IMG/VR virus record: IMGVR_UViG_3300037189_016545
Location: 1 to 39,215 of that record
Length of the DNA: 39,215 nucleotides
Direction: 5' to 3' (one strand)
DNA from: a virus
Shown: positions 18,601 through 24,447 of the stretch, in pieces
Numbering within the stretch: the first letter of the stretch is position 1
How the letters are laid out: every line of letters begins with the position of its first letter
Notes under the pieces: generated by a model
Told to the model about the DNA's origin: nothing
The model's database searches: none
Seen by the model: the letters and a program-made list of their open reading frames with translations, nothing else
Made by a program: the position numbers and the translations under genes

Positions 18601-18896
18601 CGAATGACTGGTCGCTCGACTGGATCCGCCGTACCCGCGTCGGCGGCGAGTGGCGCGACTACGTCGACGCGCCGCTGTCCGAGGCCTCGGAGTCCTATGA
18701 GGTCGACATCTTTTCCAGCGGCACTTACACCACGCTCAAGCGCACGCTCACATCCAGCACGCCGCTGGTCGCCTACACCAGCGCCCAGCAGGTCACGGAT
18801 TTCGGCAGCAACCAGGCGACGCTCTACGTCAAGGTCTACCAACTCTCGGCCAACGTCGGCCGCGGCTATCCGCTTACCACCAGCATAACGAGGTAA
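15681..18896 (+). CDS. Tail tip attachment protein (gpJ-like)
   Basis: The 1071-residue central tip protein, expected to carry host contact functions. Residues 1-45 are Gly-rich and hydrophobic (FIGGVVGAIGGFFLGGG), then PKGPHVEGPRLSDLTVQTSTYGAVIPRGYG opens the tail-hub part. Residues about 235-520 are rich in W, Y and G with repeats such as LLCIGESTLG, GNVYARVGTTELYLVD and RYFYFYDATF, resembling a beta-propeller inserted in the hub. From about 610 (LPARVTLKFLDADREYND) the phage-tail_3-like domain resumes, followed by fibronectin-like and TTDGGQTWLAV segments. Start chosen at ATG 15681 (ATGA overlap). Large frames on the opposite strand are shadows. Confidence 0.9.
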   Translation: MSGGQFIGGVVGAIGGFFLGGGPMGALKGAMYGAHIGGYLDPPKGPHVEGPRLSDLTVQTSTYGAVIPRGYGTFPITGNVFWLENNLLKEVPTTTSSSSGGKGGGGSKATQTTYAYYATFAVGLCEGPIAGVRRIWIGADLIYDAASNDVASLVASNAAAAGFTVHLGTDSQLADTRMQATLGIANTPAYRGLAYIVFNDLALARYGDSLAGAQVRVEVVSASNVATSARLLSAGATYPQRGFTRTRNVNGVLMGIGLSAVATQHYVDQATIPPSGIVTLAKSSPIGPNALGFYPEVVANHPGLIVALTAYAGSQLAWYNADGAEIGDRITMDSSGPIWDFSTVAYHAASDTLLCIGESTLGIERCCATRVGSGYWDVAITVADMPVEFLAVYGSYDGNVYARVGTTELYLVDQAWNIVEGPWTYPASYTFMGRDDRYFYFYDATFAASYVLVEMEFDGSNYTLGSAEQIGTGGSWTYHGYMGGRIVWVYVASAGSGSAGSKFYAFSPLPAQQTEQLGAIVSAEMLKSGLLAGGDIDTSALTQAVRGYRIASVAAIRSALEPLMGAWPFDVVQHGYQVQCVPRGGASIATVPASDLDARAANQAPGVAVTTVREMDTVLPARVTLKFLDADREYNDNEQYAERLNTLAVNVLSLDMAIVLTATEAAQIAERLLYLYWLERYDVSLMLPPTYNQLEPADVITVDADEGTYALRLTKIHYTADDRLECQAKYHSAATYTPTAIGESGAAVSGIIALEGPAFLLPLDIPLLRDAADRAGFPVAMAGHTSAWSGGVLYQTTDGGQTWLAVQGFTGPGAVTGVASAAIGAGRTDLIDKSSVLPVALNSGTLYTVTEAAMLNGANHFAYGAHGRWEIIAAQNCTLQGDGSYILTNLLRGRAGTEWACGLHGDYDSLVLLDSAVLPFLSTSIDTIGTARTYRVVTVGQTLAEVADTTFTYAGVNLECLSPVYLNGNRHPSTNDWSLDWIRRTRVGGEWRDYVDAPLSEASESYEVDIFSSGTYTTLKRTLTSSTPLVAYTSAQQVTDFGSNQATLYVKVYQLSANVGRGYPLTTSITR

Positions 18897-18899
18897 CCC

Positions 18900-19556
18900 A
18901 TGAGCAACAGCGCCAGCCCTATCCATGATGCATTGGTGCAGTCCCAGGCCAGCAAAGAGGCCACCGTCAACGCGGCACTCGACGCCATGAGCCCCGCCCT
19001 GATGTTCGGCCGCCGCCAATCCAGCAGCAGCGGCCTCACCTGGGCATACTACGGCGGCAACATCAACTTCGCGGGCGTGCTCACGGTAGTCGCCAACGGC
19101 AGCCTGGTGCTGACCGCCAGCGCCACCAACTACGTCGAGGCCAACGGCATCGGCAGCGTCACGGCCAATACCAGCGGATTTACCCCTGGGCGCACCCCGC
19201 TCTACACCGTGGTCACAGGCGCCTCCAGCGTATCGAGCTACACCGACCACCGCCTATCGATTCCGCTGCCGGGTGTCGCCGTGCGGTTCGTCAAGGCGAT
19301 GGCGGATGCCAACCAACCCCTGACCGCCAACGAGTCACGCGCCGCGATCCTGGAGGCCACGGGCGCCCTGACAGCGCTGCGCGACCTGATCGTGCCGATC
19401 GGCGCGCAGCAGTGGACGGTTTTCGCCAACGTGACCGGCGGTTTTGGTATTCGCGTGATCGGCCCCAGCGGCACCGGCATCACCATCGCCGACGGCAAAC
19501 GCGCCATTGTCTATGCCGATGGCACGAACGTCGTGCGCGCCACGGCCGATGTCTAA
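18900..19556 (+). CDS. Tail fibre-like protein
   Basis: The 218-residue protein follows the tip gene by three bases. The N-terminal region (HDALVQSQASKEATVNAALDAMSPALMFGRR) and the beta-rich middle (LTWAYYGGNINFAGVLTVVANGSLVLTASATNYVEAN) are common in short accessory tail proteins. The end (GTGITIADGKRAIVYADGTNVVRATAD) resembles C-terminal fibre modules. It is probably a distal fibre or fibre-tip subunit. It is not a DGR target: no VR-like sequence occurs in it. Confidence 0.75.
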   Translation: MSNSASPIHDALVQSQASKEATVNAALDAMSPALMFGRRQSSSSGLTWAYYGGNINFAGVLTVVANGSLVLTASATNYVEANGIGSVTANTSGFTPGRTPLYTVVTGASSVSSYTDHRLSIPLPGVAVRFVKAMADANQPLTANESRAAILEATGALTALRDLIVPIGAQQWTVFANVTGGFGIRVIGPSGTGITIADGKRAIVYADGTNVVRATADV

Positions 19557-19581
19557 TTCATTCATCCACAAGGAGCCCGCC

Positions 19582-19896
19582 ATGCCCGACAAAGATCCAG
19601 GAAGTTATGCAGTTTTCACGTATTTCTGGGTAATTCTGCTGTCCGTTGTGGGCGGCTTCGTCAGCTTTTACCACAAGGTGCAGCGCGGCCTGGCCAGCCC
19701 GTTCTCCATCACCGAATTGATTGGCGAGCTGATCACCAGCGGATTCGCCGGCGTGCTCACATTCTGGCTTTGCGAGTGGAGCCAGATCAACCCGCTGCTG
19801 ACTGCGGTCTTGGTCGGCATCAGCGGGCACATGGGCGCGCGGGCGATTTTCCAGATCGAGCAATGGGCCGAGCGCAAATTCGGGAGCATGAAATGA
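19582..19896 (+). CDS. Holin (LydA-like)
   Basis: The 104-residue small membrane protein has three likely membrane segments: FTYFWVILLSVVGGFVSF (about 13-30), a second at about 46-64 (IGELITSGFAGVLTFWLCEW) and a third at about 70-85 (NPLLTAVLVGISGHMGA), ending in a charged tail. This matches LydA-type phage holins. It times inner-membrane opening for the endolysin encoded next. CAAGGAGCCCGCC is a strong ribosome site for ATG 19582. ATGA overlap with the lysin. Confidence 0.85.
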   Translation: MPDKDPGSYAVFTYFWVILLSVVGGFVSFYHKVQRGLASPFSITELIGELITSGFAGVLTFWLCEWSQINPLLTAVLVGISGHMGARAIFQIEQWAERKFGSMK

Positions 19897-20483
19897 TCAA
19901 CCTGACGCAACTCAAGCAGATCATGCCGTTTGCAATGCAGCGCGCGACGATCTTCCTCGAGCCTCTCAATGCCGCCATGGAAGAATTCACCATCGATACG
20001 CCGGCCCGCGCGCGGATGTTCCTGGCGCAGGTGGGCCACGAGTCCGGGCATCTGCGCTACACCCTGGAGATTGCCAACGGAGCCGCCTACAATGGCCGCA
20101 AATCCCTGGGCAACACGCGCGCCGATGCGTTCGAGATCGCCGCGCAGCACGGCCTGACGCCGGGGCCGATGTGGCGCGGGCGCGGCCTGATCCAGATCAC
20201 CGGCTATGACAATTATTTCGCGTGCAGCCAGGACCTCTACGGCGACCCGGCGCACCTGCTGCATCATCCCGAGCTGCTGGAGCTGCCCGGCGCCGCCGCG
20301 CGATCGGCAGGGTGGTTCTGGTGGCGCAACCGCCTCAACGTGATGGCCGATGCCGATGATTTCGACGGCTGCTGCGACCTGATCAACAAGGGACGCAAAA
20401 CCAACGCGATCGGCGACGCCAACGGCTACAGCGATCGCCGGCAGTTTTACGAGCGGGCGTGCCTGGTGATCCCGAATGACTAG
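19893..20483 (+). CDS. Endolysin, glycoside hydrolase family 19
   Basis: The 196-residue lysozyme-like enzyme cleaves the glycan of peptidoglycan. GH19 features: ARMFLAQVGHESGHLRYTLE (about 39-58) containing the catalytic Glu 50 and likely second Glu near 59, then MWRGRGLIQITGYDNY (about 92-107) and the C-terminal INKGRKTNAIGDANGYSDRR. It has no signal peptide, so export depends on the holin. ATG 19893 overlaps the holin stop. Confidence 0.93.
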   Translation: MINLTQLKQIMPFAMQRATIFLEPLNAAMEEFTIDTPARARMFLAQVGHESGHLRYTLEIANGAAYNGRKSLGNTRADAFEIAAQHGLTPGPMWRGRGLIQITGYDNYFACSQDLYGDPAHLLHHPELLELPGAAARSAGWFWWRNRLNVMADADDFDGCCDLINKGRKTNAIGDANGYSDRRQFYERACLVIPND

Positions 20484-20544
20484 CGCCGAGGCAATGATTG
20501 CCGTGCTGGTGTTCGTGGTGCTGGTGCTGGTGGTGCGGTCGTGA
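20476..20544 (+). CDS. 22-residue membrane peptide in lysis cassette
   Basis: A tiny frame, MTSAEAMIAVLVFVVLVLVV then Arg-Ser, nearly all one membrane helix. It starts inside the last codons of the endolysin and its TGA overlaps the GTG start of the Rz-like gene. It may be an accessory holin or antiholin, or may only couple translation. The position and hydrophobicity are seen; the function is not known. Confidence 0.45.
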   Translation: MTSAEAMIAVLVFVVLVLVVRS

Positions 20545-21059
20545 TCGCCGGCCTGATCAGCTTCGCCGCCGGCCCCATCGGGCGCTGGGTGCTGGTGGCG
20601 CTGGGTGCGGTGCTGGTGGCGCTGGCCGCCGCCGCGCTGCTGGCCGGGATCCGAATGCAGGCCTATAACGCCGGCTACGACAAGTGTGAGGCCCAGACAT
20701 CGGCCGCGATCGCCAATGCCAACCAGCAGGCCAGAATTGCCGAGCGCGCGGCATCCGCGCGCCTAGCCAAGCTCGCGACCGAACACCACAAGGAGCAAGC
20801 CGATGCGCAAACCGAAATCGATCGCCTGCGCGCTGATCTGCGCCGTGGCGCTAAGCGCTTGTCAGTCCGTGTCGCCGCCGTACCAGGCTGCCAGGATACC
20901 GCCGCTGCCGCCCCACCTGGCCCAGAAACACGAGCCGAACTTGATGGCGCGACTGCTGACGCTCTTGTCGCCGTCGCCGCCGACGGCGACGCCGCCATCC
21001 GGCAAAGCAATGCCCTGATCGATGCGTATGCGATCGCCGCGGATGTCTGCGGAAAATGA
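20541..21059 (+). CDS. Rz: Rz-like i-spanin
   Basis: The 172-residue inner-membrane spanin subunit has one N-terminal membrane segment (WVLVALGAVLVALAAAALLAGI, about 16-37), then a long periplasmic alpha-helical coiled coil (Ala/Glu/Arg-rich, about 55-105). It starts at GTG 20541, overlapping the preceding tiny frame. With the Rz1 lipoprotein encoded inside it in another frame, it should fuse inner and outer membranes at the end of lysis. Confidence 0.85.
   Translation: MIAGLISFAAGPIGRWVLVALGAVLVALAAAALLAGIRMQAYNAGYDKCEAQTSAAIANANQQARIAERAASARLAKLATEHHKEQADAQTEIDRLRADLRRGAKRLSVRVAAVPGCQDTAAAAPPGPETRAELDGATADALVAVAADGDAAIRQSNALIDAYAIAADVCGK
20803..21018 (+). CDS. Rz1: Rz1-like o-spanin lipoprotein
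   Basis: The 71-residue lipoprotein is fully embedded in the Rz gene in another frame, the classical lambda arrangement. Basic start (MRKPK), hydrophobic core, lipobox LSAC with the acylated Cys 20, then a Pro-rich mature part (SPPYQAARIPPLPPHLAQKHEPNL) as in other Rz1 proteins. AAGGAG at 20790-20795 precedes ATG 20803. It anchors in the outer membrane and pairs with the i-spanin. Confidence 0.88.
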   Translation: MRKPKSIACALICAVALSACQSVSPPYQAARIPPLPPHLAQKHEPNLMARLLTLLSPSPPTATPPSGKAMP

Positions 21060-21169
21060 GACTGCTGGCCAAGCTCGCGGCGGTGCTGGTGGTGCCGCTG
21101 ATCCTGCTGGTGATTGCCCTTTGGCTGCTCGAGGACTGGATCCGCGGCCGCAAGATTGGCGGCTATTGA
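21056..21169 (+). CDS. Small membrane protein downstream of spanins
   Basis: A 37-residue frame with one membrane helix (LAAVLVVPLILLVIALWLL) and a basic C-terminus (IRGRKIGGY). It starts in an ATGA overlap with Rz and ends TGATG with the next frame. Too short for family assignment; a lysis accessory role is only suggested by position. Confidence 0.55.
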   Translation: MRLLAKLAAVLVVPLILLVIALWLLEDWIRGRKIGGY

Positions 21170-21279
21170 TGCGCTCCGGCATCCTGCGCACCTACGTCGC
21201 CACGCTGCGACTGCGCGCCGATGCGCCCTGGCCGAGCCAGATCAGGGCGCGGCAACGGTATCGGATGCGGTTGCTCTAG
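21169..21279 (+). CDS. Small basic protein, end of late operon
   Basis: A 36-residue Arg-rich frame (MRSGILRTYVATLRLRADAP and on) starting in TGATG overlap with the preceding one. It is the last plus-strand frame of the late operon and overlaps the converging minus-strand gene (21242-21460) by 38 bases. Function unknown; coding is supported mainly by the coupling. Confidence 0.4.
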   Translation: MRSGILRTYVATLRLRADAPWPSQIRARQRYRMRLL

Positions 21280-21460
21280 CGTCACGCTGGTTTGCCTTGT
21301 CGATGCGCTGGCGCACCCACTCGGCCCCACCAAGCAGCGCCAGCTTGTCGCGTTGGCCGACCGTAAGGCGCAGCGAGACGGTTACGGTATCCTGCCCCGC
21401 CTTTATGGGCTTGCGCCCCTGGCCCCTTCCTGGGCCGCCTCGCTTCGCGGCTTGAGTCAC
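21242..21460 (-). CDS. Small ribbon-helix-helix-like protein
   Basis: A 72-residue protein starting at GTG 21460 in a GTGA overlap with the upstream gene's stop. After a basic Gly/Arg-rich lead (RGGPGRGQGRKP), the segment TVTVSLRLTVGQRDKLALLGGAEWVRQRIDKA has the strand-helix-helix pattern of small DNA-binding proteins common in proteobacterial phages. It may regulate its own three-gene operon next to the attachment site. The in-frame ATG at 21499 would overlap the upstream gene more deeply. Confidence 0.65.
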   Translation of the reverse strand: MTQAAKRGGPGRGQGRKPIKAGQDTVTVSLRLTVGQRDKLALLGGAEWVRQRIDKANQRDARATASDTVAAP

Positions 21461-21687
21461 AGAACCGCCATCAGATCTATGCCGGCAAACGCCTTGCACT
21501 TGGTTTGCAGTTCTCCCAGCGTGGAAAACACTTTTACGCTGCCCATGTGAGCGCGGCCACCGTAGCCAATACGGCGAGTATAGACACTCCAGCCGAAGGC
21601 GCTGGCGGCCAGCGTGTATTCGGTGCCGCGATACACTGTGCTGGTGTACTTCTTTCCGGCTTCGGTAATTTTTTGGGTCAGGTTCAT
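21457..21687 (-). CDS. Hypothetical protein near attP
   Basis: A 76-residue protein, MNLTQKITEAGKKYTSTVYR and on, with a mixed beta-rich composition (TLAASAFGWSVYTRR, GSVKVFSTLGELQ). I do not recognise the family. It starts in an ATGA overlap with the upstream gene and is followed by a GTGA overlap, so the three genes 21881-21242 form one operon transcribed towards the late genes. Confidence 0.65.
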   Translation of the reverse strand: MNLTQKITEAGKKYTSTVYRGTEYTLAASAFGWSVYTRRIGYGGRAHMGSVKVFSTLGELQTKCKAFAGIDLMAVL

Positions 21688-21881
21688 TGCGTTTTCCTCC
21701 AGGCGTTGTTTAGTCCCTCGACAACATCCGTGAATCCCTTTTCGCTGTAATACTCAATTGCTGCATTCAGCTTTGTTGCAAGATCCTTTTTTGCTTTCGC
21801 TGCTTGCCGCGCCGTGATAAGGCCGGCGCAGAGCATCGTGTCAATCGCGTTAGGTGCGTGGTAGAGGGCATTGGCATTCAT
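21684..21881 (-). CDS. Hypothetical protein, first gene of attP-side operon
   Basis: A 65-residue protein, MNANALYHAPNAIDTMLCAG and on, mostly helical, with ITARQAAKAKKDLATKLNAAIEYYSEKGF. I start it at ATG 21881, preceded by AAGGAGA in the mRNA; an upstream in-frame ATG at 21929 lies inside the promoter. No family is recognised. A good sigma70 promoter (21916-21943) precedes it, so it may be made in the prophage. Confidence 0.7.
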   Translation of the reverse strand: MNANALYHAPNAIDTMLCAGLITARQAAKAKKDLATKLNAAIEYYSEKGFTDVVEGLNNAWRKTQ

Positions 21882-21915
21882 TTCGTTCTCCTTCGTTTGT
21901 TGATCTGATATTGTT

Positions 21916-21943
21916 ATTGTAATGCGCAATCAAAGGAAGTCAA
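21916..21943 (-). promoter_or_regulatory. Sigma70 promoter for 21881-21242 operon
   Basis: Read on the minus strand: -35 TTGACT (21943-21938), 16-base spacer, -10 TACAAT (21921-21916). The first gene starts 35 bases further with a clear ribosome site between. Confidence 0.65.
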
Positions 21944-21995
21944 GATATATTTTCAATTATTTTGTGTTGTTTTTTCAAAACGAAACGTCCGCGAA

Positions 21996-22071
21996 ACTGT
22001 GAAATATTCTGAGGCGACCGACGCAACCATGCGGGCTGGCGAGCATACATTTTAGGTATATATTTCACAGT
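21996..22071. repeat. 12-bp inverted repeat beside attP
   Basis: ACTGTGAAATAT (21996-22007) recurs inverted as ATATTTCACAGT (22060-22071), separated by 52 bases. A further short palindrome (AACGT...ACGTT) lies at 22089-22105. The stretch 21930-22120 is AT-rich and gene-free. These could be arm-type integrase or accessory-protein sites flanking attP; that is inference. Confidence 0.5.
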
Positions 22072-22124
22072 CGGAAATCCGATCATTGAACGTAAACAAT
22101 ACGTTACATGCGATTGGAAGCAGA

Positions 22125-22170
22125 ATTGTGATTCCGGTTGTCGTGGGTTCGAGCCCCATCGGTCACCCCA
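22125..22170 (+). other. attP-like 3' half of tRNA-His
   Basis: These 46 bases read as the 3' part of a bacterial tRNA-His, from the GTG anticodon loop (ATTGTGATTCCGG) through the T-arm (GTGGGTTCGAGCCCC) to the acceptor end with discriminator C and CCA, as expected for His. The 5' half is absent, so this is not a functional tRNA; temperate phages carry exactly such segments as attP cores to restore the tRNA gene on integration. No integrase gene is found near it or elsewhere in the window. The stretch 22171-22271 up to the cassette shows no gene. Confidence 0.8.
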
Positions 22171-22281
22171 ACAAATCAAGCGCTTAGGCGGTATAGGTAA
22201 GGTAAGCGTTTTCCGGTCGTCCTGTATCAATGTTGTGTCTATCTGAACACAGTGCGGACGCAGAGGGTTGGTTAGGGCACT

Positions 22282-23418
22282 TCAAAACAGCGCCTCCTGC
22301 TTCTGCCTCTCCGGCACACAGTGAGGGCTGCACCACAGGGTTTCCGAGGCGCTGTTCTCAACCGCCTCGTCGGTAATAGCGTAGCCCTTGCGCGCCGTCC
22401 AGGCCCGTGTGTGCCATCCATCCTGCAGCAGCGCGTCATGCTCGCCAGCGTGGCCGCACAGCACGATCCGCAGGCGCTTGTCGTTGCCGTTCTTCGCGCA
22501 CCACGCGCGCACCTTGTCAGCCAGCTCGCCGCCTACGCCACCGGCCGCATAGTCCATCGCGCCTTTGGTGTACGGCGGGTCTAGGAAAACCCCTGTCAGG
22601 CCGTGTCGCACGGTCACGCTGTCAGTCAGCACGCGCTGCCAGTCTCCTACTGTCACGCGCACGCCGCGGGTGCGGTCCATCAACGCGCCGAACCACTCAT
22701 GGATGTACGCGCTGCGGCCCCGGCCCGCGCTCAGGTGCGGCAGTTGCCGGTTCACGCCCTGGCCCGCGTCACCCAGGTGCGGCAGTTGCCGGTTCACGCC
22801 CCGGCCCGCGTCACCCAGGTGCGGCAGTTGCCGGTTCACGCCCTGGCCCGCGCTCAGGTCCGGCAGTTGCCGGTTCACGCCCCGGCCCGCGTCACCCAGG
22901 TGCGGCAGTTTCCGGTTCACGCCCCGGCCCGCGTTACCCAGGTGCGGCAGTTGCCGGGCGTCCACCAGCTTCTCGCCGTCGTGCTGCCACGGCCCGGTGC
23001 CGCTGCACCACCCGCTGCCGATCCAGTTGCATGCCCCCCAGCACCACCACCCCGCCACCTTCGCGTCGTAGTAGTCCGGGTCGGCCTCCAGGCGCTGCAA
23101 CAGGCCAGGCGCATTGCGCACCAGCCACGAGTGCCGCGCTATCAGGTCAGCCTCGTTCGTCGGCCAGTCAACGTGCCGCGCAACCTCGGCAGCATCCAGC
23201 GACACCGCGCGCCAGAAGTTCGCCACGAAGCCATCCGCGTCGTTGATCGTTTCCACCTTGCCAACGTTCGGGCGGCCAAGCAGCATTGCCGCCGAGCCGG
23301 CGAACGGCTCCACGTAGTTCTCGGGGTCGCCCAGCGCGGACCATACCGTTTCGCACGCCAGCGACTTCCCGCCAAAGTACGGAAACGGTGCCGCAAGGGT
23401 GCCTGCTACTGTCTTCAT
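22282..23418 (-). CDS. DNA adenine methyltransferase, D12 (Dam) class, with internal repeats
   Basis: The 378-residue N6-adenine methyltransferase should modify phage or host DNA. Motif I pieces PFPYFGGK (11-18) and EPFAGS (37-42) bind S-adenosylmethionine; DPPY (280-283) is the catalytic motif. Between them, residues 155-235 consist of six near-identical copies of RQLPHLGDAGRGVN (13-14 residues) in the region normally occupied by the target-recognition part. ATG 23418 has GGTGGAGA upstream. The gene is the only one in cassette 1; its stop is 10 bases from the cassette edge. No partner restriction enzyme is nearby, so anti-restriction or epigenetic roles are likely. Confidence 0.92.
   Translation of the reverse strand: MKTVAGTLAAPFPYFGGKSLACETVWSALGDPENYVEPFAGSAAMLLGRPNVGKVETINDADGFVANFWRAVSLDAAEVARHVDWPTNEADLIARHSWLVRNAPGLLQRLEADPDYYDAKVAGWWCWGACNWIGSGWCSGTGPWQHDGEKLVDARQLPHLGNAGRGVNRKLPHLGDAGRGVNRQLPDLSAGQGVNRQLPHLGDAGRGVNRQLPHLGDAGQGVNRQLPHLSAGRGRSAYIHEWFGALMDRTRGVRVTVGDWQRVLTDSVTVRHGLTGVFLDPPYTKGAMDYAAGGVGGELADKVRAWCAKNGNDKRLRIVLCGHAGEHDALLQDGWHTRAWTARKGYAITDEAVENSASETLWCSPHCVPERQKQEALF
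22714..22956. repeat. 39/42-bp tandem repeats inside methyltransferase gene
   Basis: Six tandem units of about 42 bases (two are three bases shorter) sharing a core like GGCAGTTGCCGGTTCACGCC, almost identical at DNA level. They encode the RQLPHLGDAGRGVN repeats. Identity at silent positions points to recent expansion or conversion, so copy number may vary. Confidence 0.92.
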
Positions 23419-23437
23419 CTGCTCTCCACCAAGAAGT

Positions 23438-23491
23438 GCCCTAACACGTCATTCCACCGGACGGCCTTCGGCCGCGCGGTGAATTCCAGCG
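23438..23491 (+). other. attC-like site of cassette 1
   Basis: Begins with the R''-like box GCCCTAAC (23438-23445). The core is an imperfect palindrome: ATTCCACCG pairs with CGGTGAAT leaving a bulged C, and CGGCC TTC GGCCG forms the tip. It ends CCAGCG and then the target ATCGG instead of TTAGGGC, as expected after integration into a non-attC target. Confidence 0.75.
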
Positions 23492-23578
23492 ATCGGCGGC
23501 GATGGTGGCGGTCGGCTCGTGCGGGTAGCGTCGCTTGAGTGCGACGACGGATTGCTTGGGCCAGGGTATGCCCTTCAT
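23441..23578 (-). pseudogene. Truncated Myb/HTH-like protein interrupted by cassette 1
   Basis: A 45-residue frame. The first 29 residues (MKGIPWPKQSVVALKRRYPH then EPTATIAAD) look like the start of a Myb/SANT-like or HTH domain found in phage HNH-type proteins (W...L...YP....IA). The remaining residues are translated from the attC hairpin of cassette 1 and are Arg/Gly/Pro-rich. If cassette 1 is removed on paper, the frame continues ten more codons and stops, so the native C-terminus may have been lost earlier by a separate event. It starts one base after the stop of the frame at 23580. Confidence 0.5.
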
Positions 23579-23579
23579 G

Positions 23580-23694
23580 TCAGTGCTCGCCTCGCACGAC
23601 TTCGATTTCCGGATCGAGCGGGGCGAGGCGCTCCAGTGTCGTGGCTGAGCGGCGCATGAGCGCGGCGGCGCGCTTGTGGTCGTACCACTCCTCG
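23580..23694 (-). pseudogene. 3' part of small gene split by cassette 2
   Basis: The C-terminal 37 codons of a 62-codon phage gene, EEWYDHKRAAALMRRSATTL and on to RGEH. Together with 24502-24575 it forms one continuous frame when cassette 2 is excised at its G|TT and G|AT boundaries. In the current sequence this part could still be translated from TTG 23705, which overlaps the methyltransferase stop in a TTGA quartet, giving a 41-residue protein beginning MSPNEEWYDH. Function unknown; composition is helical and charged. Confidence 0.75.
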
Positions 23695-23701
23695 TTAGGG
23701 C

Positions 23702-24424
23702 TCAAAACCCCATGCCCTGCTGTTCGGCCACCGGGGCGGCTTCTTCGTCCAGCAGGGAGCCTTGCGCCTGCGCTTGCCGTATGCGCTCGCAGGCAATCTC
23801 AAAATACTTTGGCTCTCGTTCAATGCCCACGAACTGCCGTCCCTGCTGCACGGCAGCAACGCCAGTCGTTCCGCTGCCCATGAACGGGTCCAACACGGTT
23901 TCGCCGCGCCTGGTGGTCAGCGCCACAAGCCAGCGCATCCAGCCCACCGGCTTTGGCACCGGGTGGCCGTTCTTCTCTGCCGTCTCGTTGCTGGCAATCA
24001 CGGTCGGGTACTGCGCGCCCTTGTGCAAGTCCGGGTATGCGCCGTACAGCAGCACCGGCAGGAAGTTCTTAAACCCCCACTGGTGGCGCCCGGTCGCAGC
24101 AGAGCAGTACACGCCGCCCAGCGCGTCGAACTTCGGCAGTTCGTGAATGTGTGGGCCAATGAACACAGCCGCGCGCCCGGTCAGTTGCATGGCCTGCGTC
24201 AGCGCCGGAACAACCTGCGTCACGTAGTTCTCGTAGGTGTCGGCGTAGCTCGCGTAGGCTTGCAATTGCAGGCCATGCGCACCGCCGCTGCCCTTCGTGC
24301 TGCCAAGGTCAACACCGTAGGGTGGGTCGGTAATCGTGGCGTCGCACGCATCCAGCGTGGGCAGCACCTCTCGGCAGTCCCCCAGGTAAAGCGTCGCTCG
24401 GCCAATCGTCACCTTCTCAACCAT
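23702..24424 (-). CDS. DNA methyltransferase, N4/N6 beta class
   Basis: The 240-residue site-specific DNA methyltransferase. The catalytic motif DPPYG (33-37) precedes the SAM-binding motif VLDPFMGSGTTGVAAV (about 178-193), the motif order of the beta class (N6-adenine or N4-cytosine). A W/H-rich middle (PHIHELPKFDALGGVYCSA, about 91-110) would hold the recognition region. I use ATG 24424 (MVEKVTIGRATLYLGD), with GAGGA seven bases upstream, rather than ATG 24466, which lies in the attC hairpin. Sole gene of cassette 2. Probably protects phage DNA from host restriction. Confidence 0.92.
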   Translation of the reverse strand: MVEKVTIGRATLYLGDCREVLPTLDACDATITDPPYGVDLGSTKGSGGAHGLQLQAYASYADTYENYVTQVVPALTQAMQLTGRAAVFIGPHIHELPKFDALGGVYCSAATGRHQWGFKNFLPVLLYGAYPDLHKGAQYPTVIASNETAEKNGHPVPKPVGWMRWLVALTTRRGETVLDPFMGSGTTGVAAVQQGRQFVGIEREPKYFEIACERIRQAQAQGSLLDEEAAPVAEQQGMGF

Positions 24425-24447
24425 CTGTTGTCCTCGTTGCAAATGCA

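Larger units (their letters stand above)
22272..23491 (+). mobile_element. Integron-type gene cassette 1 (D12 methyltransferase)
   Basis: A 1220-bp unit starting TTAGGGC after G 22271 and ending with a 54-bp attC arm (23438-23491) whose last base G is followed by ATCGG. Joining the ends as in a free cassette circle gives a 61-bp attC with R'' GCCCTAAC and R' GTTAGGGC perfectly complementary. The methyltransferase gene fills the unit and is read against the attC orientation. The target would have been G|AT, matching the GNT/GWT secondary sites known for IntI. The interpretation is inference, strengthened by cassette 2. Confidence 0.78.

Noticed and set aside
17301-19250. Long minus-strand frame opposite the tail tip gene
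   Set aside because: High GC produces long antisense frames; composition (Ala/Gly/Arg/His-rich), lack of ribosome site and the clear plus-strand gene make it a shadow.
22095-22170. Complete tRNA-His gene
   Set aside because: Only the 3' half from the anticodon loop is present; the upstream bases cannot form the acceptor or D-arm.
21940-22230. 96-codon minus-strand frame containing WGDRWGSNPRQPESQ
   Set aside because: The segment is a translation of the tRNA-His fragment and surrounding attP DNA, a well-known false protein; no ribosome site or coding pattern.
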